DNA of 28,606 nucleotides from a virus. The stretch is from the IMG/VR virus record IMGVR_UViG_3300013285_000056, positions 1 through 28,606 of that record; one strand, 5' to 3'. The translations under genes were made by a program, and so were the position numbers. The notes beneath the pieces are model-generated. The model did no database searches and had not been told where the DNA came from. It worked only from the letters and a program-made list of their open reading frames with translations. Shown in pieces: positions 1 to 8,436 of this stretch (position 1 is the first letter of the stretch; each line of letters begins with the position of its first letter).

Positions 1-1979
1 AGTTTTGCACTCTTATCTACACCAACTGAAGCATTTAAGAATACGCCATCTACGATTTCGGTATTTGCAGTAGCACGGATGCTGCCAACAGTTTTGAAAT
101 CTTTACTCTGTGTAACACGAGTTTCAACCCCAAAGTTATTATCAAAATCATATCTCAATCCAACATATGGATTGAAAGAAGTAGTTGATTTTTCTGTTGG
201 GACAGTTGAAAGGAATGGGCTACCGGTTTCACTCATACCACCGAGTGAACTGCTTACTATAGTTGCACCTACTAATGGTCTAATATCAAAGTATGTATCT
301 GCACTATATATAGTTACATCCCCATATATGTTCTTTTGATTAAACTTAGCAGTATTTGATAATGCAAAGATTGGAAGAGTAGTAGTACCATTGTATTTGC
401 TATAGCCAAGTCCTACAGCAGTCTTTACCCAAAGAATTGAATCTTTAATCAAAGCGTAAGCAGTAGAATCAAAGCTATCATTCTCAACCTTACTGAAGTC
501 TAACCTTCCACTTTTAGCATTAGTGTAACTAACAGCAACACCAAAAGTATTGTTATCTACAGTCCATTGGTATCCAGCACCGGATCCGCCACTTGACATA
601 CTACTTGAGGTCTTGTAATAGCTGGCAGTTGGACTTACCCACGCACCATCTTTTTTACTAAGTGGATCAATTAGGAAGACGTTAAATGTTCTCAACTTAA
701 CAGCATTTACAAACCCAGTGTTATTGAAACTTACACTATTTGATGTTGTGCTACCTAGACGCTGCTCGTTTGGTCTACCGGTATCTTCATTATACAGTGT
801 GCCGTTAGTCTTAACAACTGTGCTATCACTCATATCTTGATTAGTAACAGGAGTAACAGAAACTCTGCTGATAACTGCTCTTACATCATACTTGTCAATT
901 GTGCGAGTAACAACACCTATTTTATCAGTATTGGTTTTTACATCAGTTTGAACAGTGACAAATGGGGTCCATCCACCGTATACAAAGAATGGAGCTCCTC
1001 TAACATATGTTAGATATGGAACGCCCACAGGAGTTGGACCAGTAGGTGGAGTTACACCTCCCATAGTGCAACCGGTAGTGCAACCTGGAACAACACCCCG
1101 AGTTCCGCCGCCTGCACCTGAAGTAACAGCAGTAGTCCCAGCGTCTAGTGTGCTTGGTCCAAAGATATAAGCGTATTCAAATGTTGCTGAAGCACCAGCA
1201 GCAAGTGTTGGCAGATAAAACCCAAGACCAATAGTATAATCACCATTTCCGCCATTTGTTCCATTGTAATAGTTTACTGGATCTGTAGTCCAGCTACTAC
1301 TAATACCTGCACCTGAGTTAGCAGCAGCAGTATAAAGACCTAATGCATACTTACTAACTAGTGCTTCACTGAATACAACATTCTTAGCACCAATTGGGCT
1401 GAATCCTAATGTATTATTAGTTGCATTACTATCACCAGTAGCTGCTCTTGCATCCGGATCTGTGTATCTTCCAAAATATAAGTTAGTCATATTAACACTT
1501 GTAGTAAGTGTTGTTTTAATGTTTACTACTTTATCTGGATTATTGAATCCAACATCATTCTTTACAGTAAAATCAGTAGTAGATCCAGTCCAAACAGCAC
1601 GATTATCATATGTAATACCAGCATAAGCAACGCCATTATAACTGGTTAGCAAACCTCCAGTAATCTGAGGTCCGGTATACATAGCATTGTTGTTCATCTT
1701 ACTAATAGTAACACCAGCATCGTTGGTATATTTAACAGTGAATCCTTCAAATGGACTGCCTGGAGTTAAGTAATCGTATGCTGGGTTGAAAGTTCTAGTT
1801 CCGGTATTATCATATTGAATACCCGGGAGAGTGTTACCGTTTGAACCAATAGTTCCAACATTATTAACACCAATCTTGACAAAATCACCTTGTAATATTA
1901 GTGGAATTGTTGATACAGTTTGCGAATATGCAGAGGACACAAATAGAATCCCAGCTGCTGCTAATAGATTTCTAATCAC
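1..1979 (-). CDS. Secreted beta-rich outer-membrane/autotransporter-like protein, 3' part outside window
   Basis: An open frame of about 659 codons runs from a GTG at 1979 off the left edge of the window. The GTG is the only plausible start: an in-frame stop lies seven codons upstream, and GGAG sits about seven bases before it. The product begins MIRNLLAAAGILFVSSAYSQ, a typical Sec signal peptide with probable cleavage after AYS. The rest is rich in Thr, Ser, Asn and Gly. After a long N-terminal part there is a Gly/Pro-rich linker (about residues 285-315) with a CTTGC pair. The last 200 visible residues show alternating hydrophobic/polar strands such as FNPYVGLRYDFDNNFGVETR, as in the translocator barrel of autotransporters or other outer-membrane barrels. 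A late-type box lies at 2045-2051 and a perfect TATAAT at 2020-2025. I recognise no specific family. The barrel assignment is inference from strand pattern. It could also be a virion adhesin. Confidence 0.72.
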   Translation of the reverse strand, partial: MIRNLLAAAGILFVSSAYSQTVSTIPLILQGDFVKIGVNNVGTIGSNGNTLPGIQYDNTGTRTFNPAYDYLTPGSPFEGFTVKYTNDAGVTISKMNNNAMYTGPQITGGLLTSYNGVAYAGITYDNRAVWTGSTTDFTVKNDVGFNNPDKVVNIKTTLTTSVNMTNLYFGRYTDPDARAATGDSNATNNTLGFSPIGAKNVVFSEALVSKYALGLYTAAANSGAGISSSWTTDPVNYYNGTNGGNGDYTIGLGFYLPTLAAGASATFEYAYIFGPSTLDAGTTAVTSGAGGGTRGVVPGCTTGCTMGGVTPPTGPTPVGVPYLTYVRGAPFFVYGGWTPFVTVQTDVKTNTDKIGVVTRTIDKYDVRAVISRVSVTPVTNQDMSDSTVVKTNGTLYNEDTGRPNEQRLGSTTSNSVSFNNTGFVNAVKLRTFNVFLIDPLSKKDGAWVSPTASYYKTSSSMSSGGSGAGYQWTVDNNTFGVAVSYTNAKSGRLDFSKVENDSFDSTAYALIKDSILWVKTAVGLGYSKYNGTTTLPIFALSNTAKFNQKNIYGDVTIYSADTYFDIRPLVGATIVSSSLGGMSETGSPFLSTVPTEKSTTSFNPYVGLRYDFDNNFGVETRVTQSKDFKTVGSIRATANTEIVDGVFLNASVGVDKSAK

Positions 1980-2044
1980 AGTATTTCTCCAATTTGATTA
2001 GATTAGTCGAAATACTATTATTATAATTGAATTATTCTGCGATG

Positions 2045-2051
2045 TATTTAT
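2045..2051 (-). promoter_or_regulatory. T4-type late promoter box (ATAAATA)
   Basis: On the minus strand the sequence reads TAATAAATAC, matching seven of eight positions of the T4 late consensus TATAAATA. It overlaps the stop codon of the DpdA-like gene and lies about 65 bases upstream of the GTG of the secreted protein, so a leader of about 60 bases is expected. T4 late boxes are read by host RNA polymerase carrying gp55, with gp33 and the gp45 clamp. Confidence 0.5.
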
Positions 2052-3502
2052 TACTCAAACAGTACATTAAACTGCGTACTTGCATTCACAGTTTTCTTAC
2101 CGGTATATCCACGCTGCCCTACGATGCTGATCCAGAACTTACTGTGTTCCTCAATGAGATCCAAACTTTTTTGATTAACTGCATTGGCGACAATCTCATC
2201 AACAATGTTACGAAATTTAGTAATAGTATGTGTCTCACGGATCAACATGCCTGGACTTAATCCCAGGTCATACTGTTCATTTGCTGTTAATACTGCATTG
2301 ATATGCATCCAAACATTATGGGCCATCTGCAGAGCATAGCTAAAGCTATCCCACGATGTCTTACCTTCTTTACCAATCATATTAAGAGCACCAGGAGCAT
2401 ATGTGCAAACATCGTTAACCTGCAGATGCTTGCTAATATGACTGTCCATAAAGTTTTTAATGATCAGATCATCTCTTGCAACATCGCCATATAGTCTAGT
2501 ATCAGTAGCGTATTTCTTATTGTCAATGCCTGCTTCCATACTATAAGTCCACTTGCCGCCATCTTCCATCCTTAGCTGATCATACACAAGTCCTTTAGCA
2601 TTAGCAAGGAATGGACTTGCACAGTCAAAGCTAATAGTAAAGTCTTCATTATGATGCTTACGAACAGCACGTTGTAAATCAGTTAGTAAACAAGCCCACT
2701 CGAGCTTACTAGTTCCTAAGAAGTGCATCCAATCATGTGTGCCTTTTTCAAGTAGACCATCACGAATCATCTGCACTATACGACGCAGCACAAGATGAAT
2801 ATCACACATATTCTGCCCACCCATGGCCCAACCATTAAAGTGTGTGCCAGGATATAGTTTAGGATCGCAGAAGTCCTTCATCTGCTCATACCAATCATCC
2901 GCTTCAGTATGGTTCTCGCCCTGTAGCACATTAAGGAACTTGCAACGACCTGTGCGATGCTTCATCCAATATTCGTTATTGATACGTGTGCCTTTTACAG
3001 CTTCCGCATAAGTGCTAATGCCAGTGGCACGAGCACCAGCAGGGCTACGAGCAACCCAAGCGGGTATATCAAGAACCATACCGTAATCCATATAAGCATC
3101 CATCCAACGCAAAACACCATCACGCTTAGAATGCGCACGAGGGCAATTAGGATCTCGCCAATCGCCTTCCCAAACTCCCTTACCAATTTGGAATCCACCT
3201 GAATCTCCTAGTACAAAGCTGCTGGGGTCTCTTAATCGGACCATTTCTTCTTTTTCTTCAGGACGTACATCTAGAATAGCATGTCCTGCAGAATAAAGAC
3301 ACCACGGATAATAAAAGTAGCTGTCTTTTGGATCTAAAAAGTTAAGTCCTGCAATACCATTTTGCATCGAAGATGGTATGCGACTGGCTTGTATTTTCTT
3401 ACCATACTTACAGATTTGAAAACTGTAAAAGCTACTTAGTGCTGGCAAAAACACTGCTTGATCTGACTTGCGGCGCAATGCCATATTATCCTGTGGTATC
3501 AT
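2051..3502 (-). CDS. DpdA-like DNA guanine transglycosylase (TGT superfamily)
   Basis: A 483-residue protein of the tRNA-guanine transglycosylase superfamily. In order it has GDSGGFQ at 99-105 (the TGT Asp-Ser-Gly-Gly-Phe-Gln base-binding motif), VLDIPAW around Asp145, NVLQG at 191-195, GWAMGG at 224-229 (bacterial GLAVGE), FLGTS at 261-265, and FDCASPF with Asp293 aligned to the catalytic nucleophile of FDCVLPT. The usual CxCx2C zinc site is not visible: only Cys366 remains near the expected place, with His395 in MAHNVWMH. Known phage members (DpdA) swap guanine in DNA for 7-deazaguanines such as preQ0, which blocks host restriction; cellular members act on tRNA. Choosing DNA over tRNA is inference. 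Start: the frame is open to 3571, but ATG 3502 has AAGGA five bases before it and avoids overlap with the next gene. No preQ0 synthesis gene is in the window. Confidence 0.82.
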   Translation of the reverse strand: MIPQDNMALRRKSDQAVFLPALSSFYSFQICKYGKKIQASRIPSSMQNGIAGLNFLDPKDSYFYYPWCLYSAGHAILDVRPEEKEEMVRLRDPSSFVLGDSGGFQIGKGVWEGDWRDPNCPRAHSKRDGVLRWMDAYMDYGMVLDIPAWVARSPAGARATGISTYAEAVKGTRINNEYWMKHRTGRCKFLNVLQGENHTEADDWYEQMKDFCDPKLYPGTHFNGWAMGGQNMCDIHLVLRRIVQMIRDGLLEKGTHDWMHFLGTSKLEWACLLTDLQRAVRKHHNEDFTISFDCASPFLANAKGLVYDQLRMEDGGKWTYSMEAGIDNKKYATDTRLYGDVARDDLIIKNFMDSHISKHLQVNDVCTYAPGALNMIGKEGKTSWDSFSYALQMAHNVWMHINAVLTANEQYDLGLSPGMLIRETHTITKFRNIVDEIVANAVNQKSLDLIEEHSKFWISIVGQRGYTGKKTVNASTQFNVLFE

Positions 3503-3510
3503 TTTGTTCC

Positions 3511-3864
3511 TTACAAAAATTTCTGAACTAATATAATTGAGCTTAACCAAACCCATATAGAATGGAACCATATAAGTGTTGGAAGTCCTTTCTTTTGACT
3601 AACCCAAATTAGGAACATACTTGTACACAAATTTGGCCAAAACAAGTAAAACGGACTGTAGTGAAAAATTAAACCTGACACTATTATAACAGATTTAGTT
3701 GCAAGACTTAAAAATTCAACAATGTTGACGAGGCTCCAATAAGGACGGGTTAACCATAAACCAACACACTCACCAACATTCTTAAATCCAATAACACTAA
3801 AAGCCAGTGTTACTATTACTGCTGCAATGCAGCTACCTATGAGTATACTATTCAATAATTCCAT
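3511..3864 (-). CDS. Small multi-pass membrane protein, unknown
   Basis: A 117-residue hydrophobic protein with about three to four membrane segments: residues 5-27 (start ILIGSCIAAVIVTLAF), about 45-67 (VEFLSLATKSVIIVSGLIF), 70-88 and 95-115. The ATG at 3864 is preceded by a strong GAAGGAG ribosome site. It lies eight bases before the start of the DpdA-like gene and twelve bases after the DUF2061 gene, so the three probably share a transcript. I see no catalytic motif. It might affect the host envelope or superinfection, but nothing in the sequence decides this. Confidence 0.7.
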   Translation of the reverse strand: MELLNSILIGSCIAAVIVTLAFSVIGFKNVGECVGLWLTRPYWSLVNIVEFLSLATKSVIIVSGLIFHYSPFYLFWPNLCTSMFLIWVSQKKGLPTLIWFHSIWVWLSSIILVQKFL

Positions 3865-3876
3865 TTTTTCTCCTTC

Positions 3877-4077
3877 TCATATTTTGCCCCAATTAATTTT
3901 GAGCCAAATTCTTTCGTGAATGTAATAATCAATACTTAGAAGAATATGCAAGGCTGTTGCAAATCCAGTGGCATTGGCAATATCACCTGTGAACAAGTAT
4001 GTCCACAGGATGGTGAAAAACCACGCTGTAATGCGATAAGTCACCATCCTTACTATTGTTCTTTTCTTAGTTTCCAT
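3877..4077 (-). CDS. DUF2061-like small membrane protein
   Basis: A 66-residue protein matching the DUF2061 pattern: basic N-terminus followed by VTYRITAWFFTILWTYLFTG, then IANATGFATALHILLSIDYYIHERIW. The pattern R(x)nYR...TxxWT..TGD....G.....l...yYxHERxW is characteristic, with two membrane segments (about 13-30 and 35-52) and the conserved YYIHERIW near the end. The function of DUF2061 is unknown in bacteria, where it is a short inner-membrane protein. The ATG overlaps the stop of the sliding-clamp gene as TAATG, so translation is likely coupled to gp45. Confidence 0.8.
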   Translation of the reverse strand: METKKRTIVRMVTYRITAWFFTILWTYLFTGDIANATGFATALHILLSIDYYIHERIWLKINWGKI

Positions 4078-4811
4078 TACTTGCTCTGTGCTGGGATGAT
4101 ATAACGATATTCAATCAATCCAGTATCAACTGTAATCTCAGCAGCACCTTCATCACTAAATCGCATGATCTTATCTCCATAAAGTCCTAGGATACCCAGC
4201 ACCCTAAGAATTGGCCAGTTCCATTCCTTTGTAAGCTTGCCTGTAATGCCACTGTGAAATACAAAGTTACCAGCATGTGTGCTATGATCGCCAAAGTAGA
4301 ACTTCAAATCTGTTCCATCTGTCTTAGCAATAAACTGAACTTCTTCACTATTAGCACCTGCTTGAAACTTAAAACGCTGTAGTGCATTCTGTGCTGGAGT
4401 GAACTCTACATCCCACTTAACTCCTCTAAACTTTGAAGTCTTAAGCTTCTCATTAATAACATTGACTGGCATGAAACGATAATCATTCTTGAAGTCGCCT
4501 AACTCATTCTCAAAGTGCAAACCACAAGGAATTTGATTACCTGTCTCATCAGCCTGAGTAATTAGATCAATCTTAGCTTTTTCCTTGTATTCTGGAATGT
4601 TCAAAATTGTGTTTAGCTTAACCAAGTTTGGCATACCAAATGTTCCTGCAAATGCTGCATTAGGTTGCTTAAACTTTGCCTTAATTACAACACTCTTATC
4701 GTCACTGATAGCTTCGATTGCTGTTGAATCCTTATCACCTTCAATCTTAATAAGATCAATACAGCCCAGTGCCTGTGTGTGCGAAACGATGTCTAATAGA
4801 AAATCTCTCAT
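4077..4811 (-). CDS. 45: Sliding clamp, DNA polymerase processivity factor (T4 gp45-like)
   Basis: A 244-residue protein, close to the 228 of T4 gp45. The N-terminal half (about 1-115) is the PCNA-like N domain ending in the conserved stretch FKNDYRFMPVNVINEKL; the C domain starts at VKWDVEFTPAQNALQRF and runs to LIEYRYIIPAQSK. The protein forms a trimeric ring that tethers the polymerase to DNA, and in T4 it also activates late transcription. The ATG has AAGGA about nine bases upstream. A sigma70-like promoter (4841-4869) lies directly before it, so it can be expressed independently of the polymerase and methyltransferase genes upstream. The downstream DUF2061 gene overlaps its stop. Identification rests on recognisable gp45 sequence and the position near gp43. 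Confidence 0.9.
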   Translation of the reverse strand: MRDFLLDIVSHTQALGCIDLIKIEGDKDSTAIEAISDDKSVVIKAKFKQPNAAFAGTFGMPNLVKLNTILNIPEYKEKAKIDLITQADETGNQIPCGLHFENELGDFKNDYRFMPVNVINEKLKTSKFRGVKWDVEFTPAQNALQRFKFQAGANSEEVQFIAKTDGTDLKFYFGDHSTHAGNFVFHSGITGKLTKEWNWPILRVLGILGLYGDKIMRFSDEGAAEITVDTGLIEYRYIIPAQSK

Positions 4812-4840
4812 TAATTGATTCCTTGTTGAATACTAATTAG

Positions 4841-4869
4841 ATTTTATACGAAAGGGTCTCTTCTGTCAA
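4841..4869 (-). promoter_or_regulatory. Sigma70-like early promoter for gp45
   Basis: The minus strand carries TTGACA (4864-4869), a 17-base spacer and TAAAAT (4841-4846), then about 30 bases to the gp45 ATG. The -35 box is perfect and the -10 matches five of six positions. It lies inside the 3' end of the methyltransferase gene, whose stop codon falls within the -10 box. Confidence 0.6.
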
Positions 4870-5704
4870 TAATTCTTGCAGAAGCACTTGACAGTTTAAA
4901 TGGAATTATGTCGCCAGCTTTTTTAACTAACATTGTTGATGCGTAGTTTGGTTCTAGATTCTTACTGACAATTTCATATCCAATGTTTTTAAAGAGTTCT
5001 TCAAGGCGTATGTGATCAATTGCAGTAAGTCGATATTGTTCAGTTAGTTTCAACCCCCAAACTGTATCTACTGGGATGAAGTTAAAAATAAAGTATCCAC
5101 CAGGACGTAATACTTTATGAACTTCTTTTGCCCATGACAGAATAAAATCTATATTTCTAACAAAAAAATAATTATAGCAGAAGGCCACACCAAATTGTTC
5201 CTGTGGTAATTTTGATAAATCAAAATCTCTAACTACAGCTTTCATTAAACGTCTAGTAGAATAAAATGGGTTAAATCTACTTGCGGCATGTTCCAGCATT
5301 TCTTCATAATAGTCTACAATATATAAAGGTTCTCCTGCTACAGCCGCTTCAGTGAAAAACCCTTCCCCTGGAAATAATTCAAGTATAGGATAAGCAAAAT
5401 CAGTTAGTCCTTGAAGAGCACCAATTAACTTTTCTCTCTCATTATCTCTCATTTCAGTAATTTTATAGAAGTATTGAAAATCAATCAGCGTCATATTTTC
5501 AAATGACATCTTGCTACTCAATACATCATTCTTTCGATCAACACTAGCTACCTTGAATGATACTAATGCATTGGCATTCTGAGAGAAACTTTCTAGTGCT
5601 CGCACATTCAACTGTTCTAACTCAGCAGCAGGAAGCTTTGCCTGCATCTCTAGAATTAGATCATTGATAGAATTTACTATTTGTACAAGCTCAGATGTTT
5701 TCAT
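4844..5704 (-). CDS. Class I SAM-dependent methyltransferase
   Basis: A 286-residue protein with a Rossmann methyltransferase core. Motif I is ILELFPGEGF (107-116), an acidic residue after strand 2 is Asp131 (YIVDYYEEML), and the post-motif LRPGGYFIFNF lies at 199-209. About 100 helical residues precede the core. The variant E-L-F-P-G-E-G in place of the usual GxGxG suits small-molecule or protein methyltransferases of the Methyltransf_11/25 type; no DPPY-like DNA-methylase motif is seen. The substrate is unknown. The ATG overlaps the polymerase stop as ATGA, so it should be translationally coupled to gp43. Its place between gp43 and gp45 is not one I know from T4. Confidence 0.75.
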   Translation of the reverse strand: MKTSELVQIVNSINDLILEMQAKLPAAELEQLNVRALESFSQNANALVSFKVASVDRKNDVLSSKMSFENMTLIDFQYFYKITEMRDNEREKLIGALQGLTDFAYPILELFPGEGFFTEAAVAGEPLYIVDYYEEMLEHAASRFNPFYSTRRLMKAVVRDFDLSKLPQEQFGVAFCYNYFFVRNIDFILSWAKEVHKVLRPGGYFIFNFIPVDTVWGLKLTEQYRLTAIDHIRLEELFKNIGYEIVSKNLEPNYASTMLVKKAGDIIPFKLSSASARIIDRRDPFV

Positions 5705-8355
5705 CAGAAACTAAACAAACTTTCATAAGTTGACGATATGTTAGTGCTATTTTCAAGATCCCAATCCAACACACCCAGTAGATTCTCTACCTTCTGTGTA
5801 ATGATGCCTTCCTGCATTGCTTCACTATCAAATGGCATATCTTTAAACCACTGAGGCAAACGCTGCTCATCAGTAGGATAAGCAATGCTTGTTAAACCAA
5901 GCGGATTAGCTCGTAACTTACAAACAATTGCCTTCATACCATCGGTAACTTTCATGCTGCGATTATCACTATGCATACGAAGCATATTGTTCCAGTTGAT
6001 AGCAGCTCGAACATGTCCTGGCATATTGGCACGACCTTGTTTAGTTTCAAGATCACCATAATAGGTCAGCTTGTTAACACGTTTTGGTGTGCCTTTCTCC
6101 CATGCTGGTCTTGCACGAAATACTTCTTTAAACTCTTTAATCTTATCAATGACATCTAATCTAGTACCATCTTCCAGCACAAGATTTAGAATCTCACTGA
6201 GGAATTCTTGAACTACCTTAGGAGTATCACTGCGTTTAAGGTCAAGTCCCATAGCTTTTACTTTACCACTTTTGCCTTCACGATCTAGTCGCTTACCTTC
6301 TAGATCGTAAATTAAGGCAGCATAACGCTTTTTTGTGATAAACAAACTCTTACTTGCTACTAGTTCTCGACCGCCTTTGATAATCTTCCCATTCTCCAAT
6401 GGAACATGAAATGCCTGCTCCATAAATGAAGGAAAGCTGATATTAACTTGATCTGCAATTTGATCATAGAGATTAACGCAGATATCCTTGTCCCATTGCA
6501 TACGTCCTGCTGCAACATCTTCCTTAATTACAGGCCATGCACTGAAATAAACAGAGTCAGTATCACCGTAAATGATACACTTACCAATATAATCATACGT
6601 GCCTGTTAGACATTCATTAACAGTTGCATCCATATGACGTGCAATAACACGACCACTCAGCGTAGTTGATTGTCCAATACGTCTGTCAAAGAATCTACAG
6701 CCTGGATTCAAAATAGCTCCATACAAGCTATTTAGATTAATCTTCTTAACAAGCTGTCTTTTATCCCAAAAGGCTGCTTCTTTTACATCCTTAGCTTCCT
6801 TCTTTTTAGCCTGTAGCTCCTGTCTTTCCTTGTACCATCGTTCAAGCAACCCCGGGACAACACCCTGTTTGTCCAACGTGAATAGTGTACCGTTGGCTGA
6901 CAAACTCCATGTTTGGTTCGAATCAAAGACCATCCGGTGGACTTCTGCTGCACTATACGTTTCACTATTGCCATCCTCCCAATCGATAGTAATCTCTGTG
7001 CCTATCTCCTTGTTCATAACTGCGGTATATTCAATTGTTCCAAACATACCTTCCCATGCATCAGCAAACGTGTTTTTATTAGCCATTTTATTTGCAATAT
7101 AAGCATCAGTCATTACTGGACGTAACTGTCCAATAATAGTTTCAACACTCATATTCAATGCACGAATTGCCGAAGGATACAGTGAATTAATATCAATTGC
7201 ACCAATCCATTCATGTATGCCCTTCTTAGGATAAGCAACATAAGCACCTGCTGCTTGATTATCGTCACTATATCCGTTACGACTAGGAACAACAAGTCCT
7301 CGAGCATGAGCTTCATTGATAATAGCTTGTTCAGTAACAGCAACAGCACCCATTGTTGTCTGTAGCAACACAGTATTAGCATGAGCAAGTTCGTTAGCAA
7401 GTTCGATAAACCGAAGTTTCTTATCAAGCTTATCAAGCAATGCAGTATCCTGCCTGTTATACTCTAGAAACTTTTTAAAGTCATCATTGTATAACTGATC
7501 GAGACTTCCTTCATATGGAATCTTACGATCATTTAGCTCATACTCACCAATTGCATCCAGTGCATAGCTATGACGTTCCTCGTAGGTATACTTACGATAG
7601 AGATTCATATAGTCCATATGAACACGCCCAATGAGATCATATGTTTGACGCTCCAGCCCAAACTTCTCATAAGTGCGATTTTTAGGCATTTGATTCCACA
7701 GGCAATATCGACGTGTGTCGTCCTTGCTGAGGATTCTTGCAGTTCGATTGATCATATAGGGAATATCAAAACCCTCACTGTTCCATCCACTGAGAATATC
7801 AGCATCCTCAATAAGATCCATAAAAGTCTTTAGTAGTTCAGCTTCTTCCTCAAACAAGTAACAGTTGGGAATACTATCACAGATTGCTTTTGCATTTTCC
7901 TGTGACATATTAGGCGGAGCAATGCACAGCGTAACCAATTGATCTAGCCAATTAAGAAACACTGTGACTGCTGTTACTTTAGTAAATGGATCTTCGGGAC
8001 TGCTGTATCCACGGACCTTATCAAAGTCCGTCTCAATATCAAAAAATGCCACATTAAGTTCTGGAGCATCTTGACCCAAATAGTTTTCAGCTAAACATCG
8101 AAAGATTGGGTTGACATCGCTTTCGTATAATGTCATTCCTTTAAAAGCAGCCATCTCTTTACGGAAGTCCTTGCTGCTTCTAGTGCTTACACGATTACAA
8201 GAATCTCCAAACACTGATCTAAACTTCCCACGTGGATCGGGATAATAAAAAACATAGTTTGGGGGATAATCGTGATAAACTCTCTTCCCATCTTGACGCT
8301 CCACGACGTGGATGCGTTCCTTCTCTCGGTCTAATATTGCATCGACATAAGCCAT
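5704..8355 (-). CDS. 43: DNA polymerase, family B (T4 gp43-like)
   Basis: An 883-residue replicative polymerase, close to T4 gp43 (898). The 3'-5' exonuclease is intact: Exo I FFDIETDFD with Asp106 and Glu108, Exo II GWNSEGFDIPYMINR near 190-204 and Exo III YNRQDTALLDKL near 299-310. Polymerase motif A is DINSLYPSAI (388-397), motif B KKINLNSLYGAI (537-548) and motif C YGDTDSVYF (596-604) with the two catalytic Asp. The C-terminus ends in SLFSF, resembling the clamp-binding tail of T4 gp43. It replicates phage DNA with gp45 and the gp44 complex. The ATG at 8355 has AAGGA about nine bases upstream; a hairpin lies 48-81 bases before the start. Confidence 0.97.
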   Translation of the reverse strand: MAYVDAILDREKERIHVVERQDGKRVYHDYPPNYVFYYPDPRGKFRSVFGDSCNRVSTRSSKDFRKEMAAFKGMTLYESDVNPIFRCLAENYLGQDAPELNVAFFDIETDFDKVRGYSSPEDPFTKVTAVTVFLNWLDQLVTLCIAPPNMSQENAKAICDSIPNCYLFEEEAELLKTFMDLIEDADILSGWNSEGFDIPYMINRTARILSKDDTRRYCLWNQMPKNRTYEKFGLERQTYDLIGRVHMDYMNLYRKYTYEERHSYALDAIGEYELNDRKIPYEGSLDQLYNDDFKKFLEYNRQDTALLDKLDKKLRFIELANELAHANTVLLQTTMGAVAVTEQAIINEAHARGLVVPSRNGYSDDNQAAGAYVAYPKKGIHEWIGAIDINSLYPSAIRALNMSVETIIGQLRPVMTDAYIANKMANKNTFADAWEGMFGTIEYTAVMNKEIGTEITIDWEDGNSETYSAAEVHRMVFDSNQTWSLSANGTLFTLDKQGVVPGLLERWYKERQELQAKKKEAKDVKEAAFWDKRQLVKKINLNSLYGAILNPGCRFFDRRIGQSTTLSGRVIARHMDATVNECLTGTYDYIGKCIIYGDTDSVYFSAWPVIKEDVAAGRMQWDKDICVNLYDQIADQVNISFPSFMEQAFHVPLENGKIIKGGRELVASKSLFITKKRYAALIYDLEGKRLDREGKSGKVKAMGLDLKRSDTPKVVQEFLSEILNLVLEDGTRLDVIDKIKEFKEVFRARPAWEKGTPKRVNKLTYYGDLETKQGRANMPGHVRAAINWNNMLRMHSDNRSMKVTDGMKAIVCKLRANPLGLTSIAYPTDEQRLPQWFKDMPFDSEAMQEGIITQKVENLLGVLDWDLENSTNISSTYESLFSF

Positions 8356-8402
8356 TAATTTTCAATCCTTTGCTGCTTAGGGCCAGCTCTGCCACTACAT
8401 GC

Positions 8403-8436
8403 CGAATAAGGTCGACGACCTATGCATACTTATTCG
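8403..8436 (-). other. RNA hairpin between dsbA-like gene and polymerase
   Basis: CGAATAAG (8403-8410) pairs perfectly with CTTATTCG (8429-8436), and the inside contains the near-complete inverted repeat GGTCGACGACC (8410-8420), so an eight-base outer stem encloses a smaller hairpin. It covers the stop codon of the DsbA-like gene and lies upstream of the polymerase start. No U-run follows on the minus strand, so a simple intrinsic terminator is unlikely. T4 gp43 represses its own translation by binding a hairpin at its ribosome site; here the hairpin is further upstream, so a similar role is only a guess. Confidence 0.4.

Noticed and set aside
79-1170. Plus-strand frames at 79-339 and 955-1170
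   Set aside because: They lie inside the long minus-strand secreted-protein gene, lack ribosome sites and have no recognisable sequence; they mirror its Thr/Val/Pro-rich codons.
3503-3571. Upstream extension of the DpdA-like frame to 3571
   Set aside because: It would overlap the preceding membrane-protein gene by 61 bases and has no ribosome site; ATG 3502 has AAGGA at good spacing.
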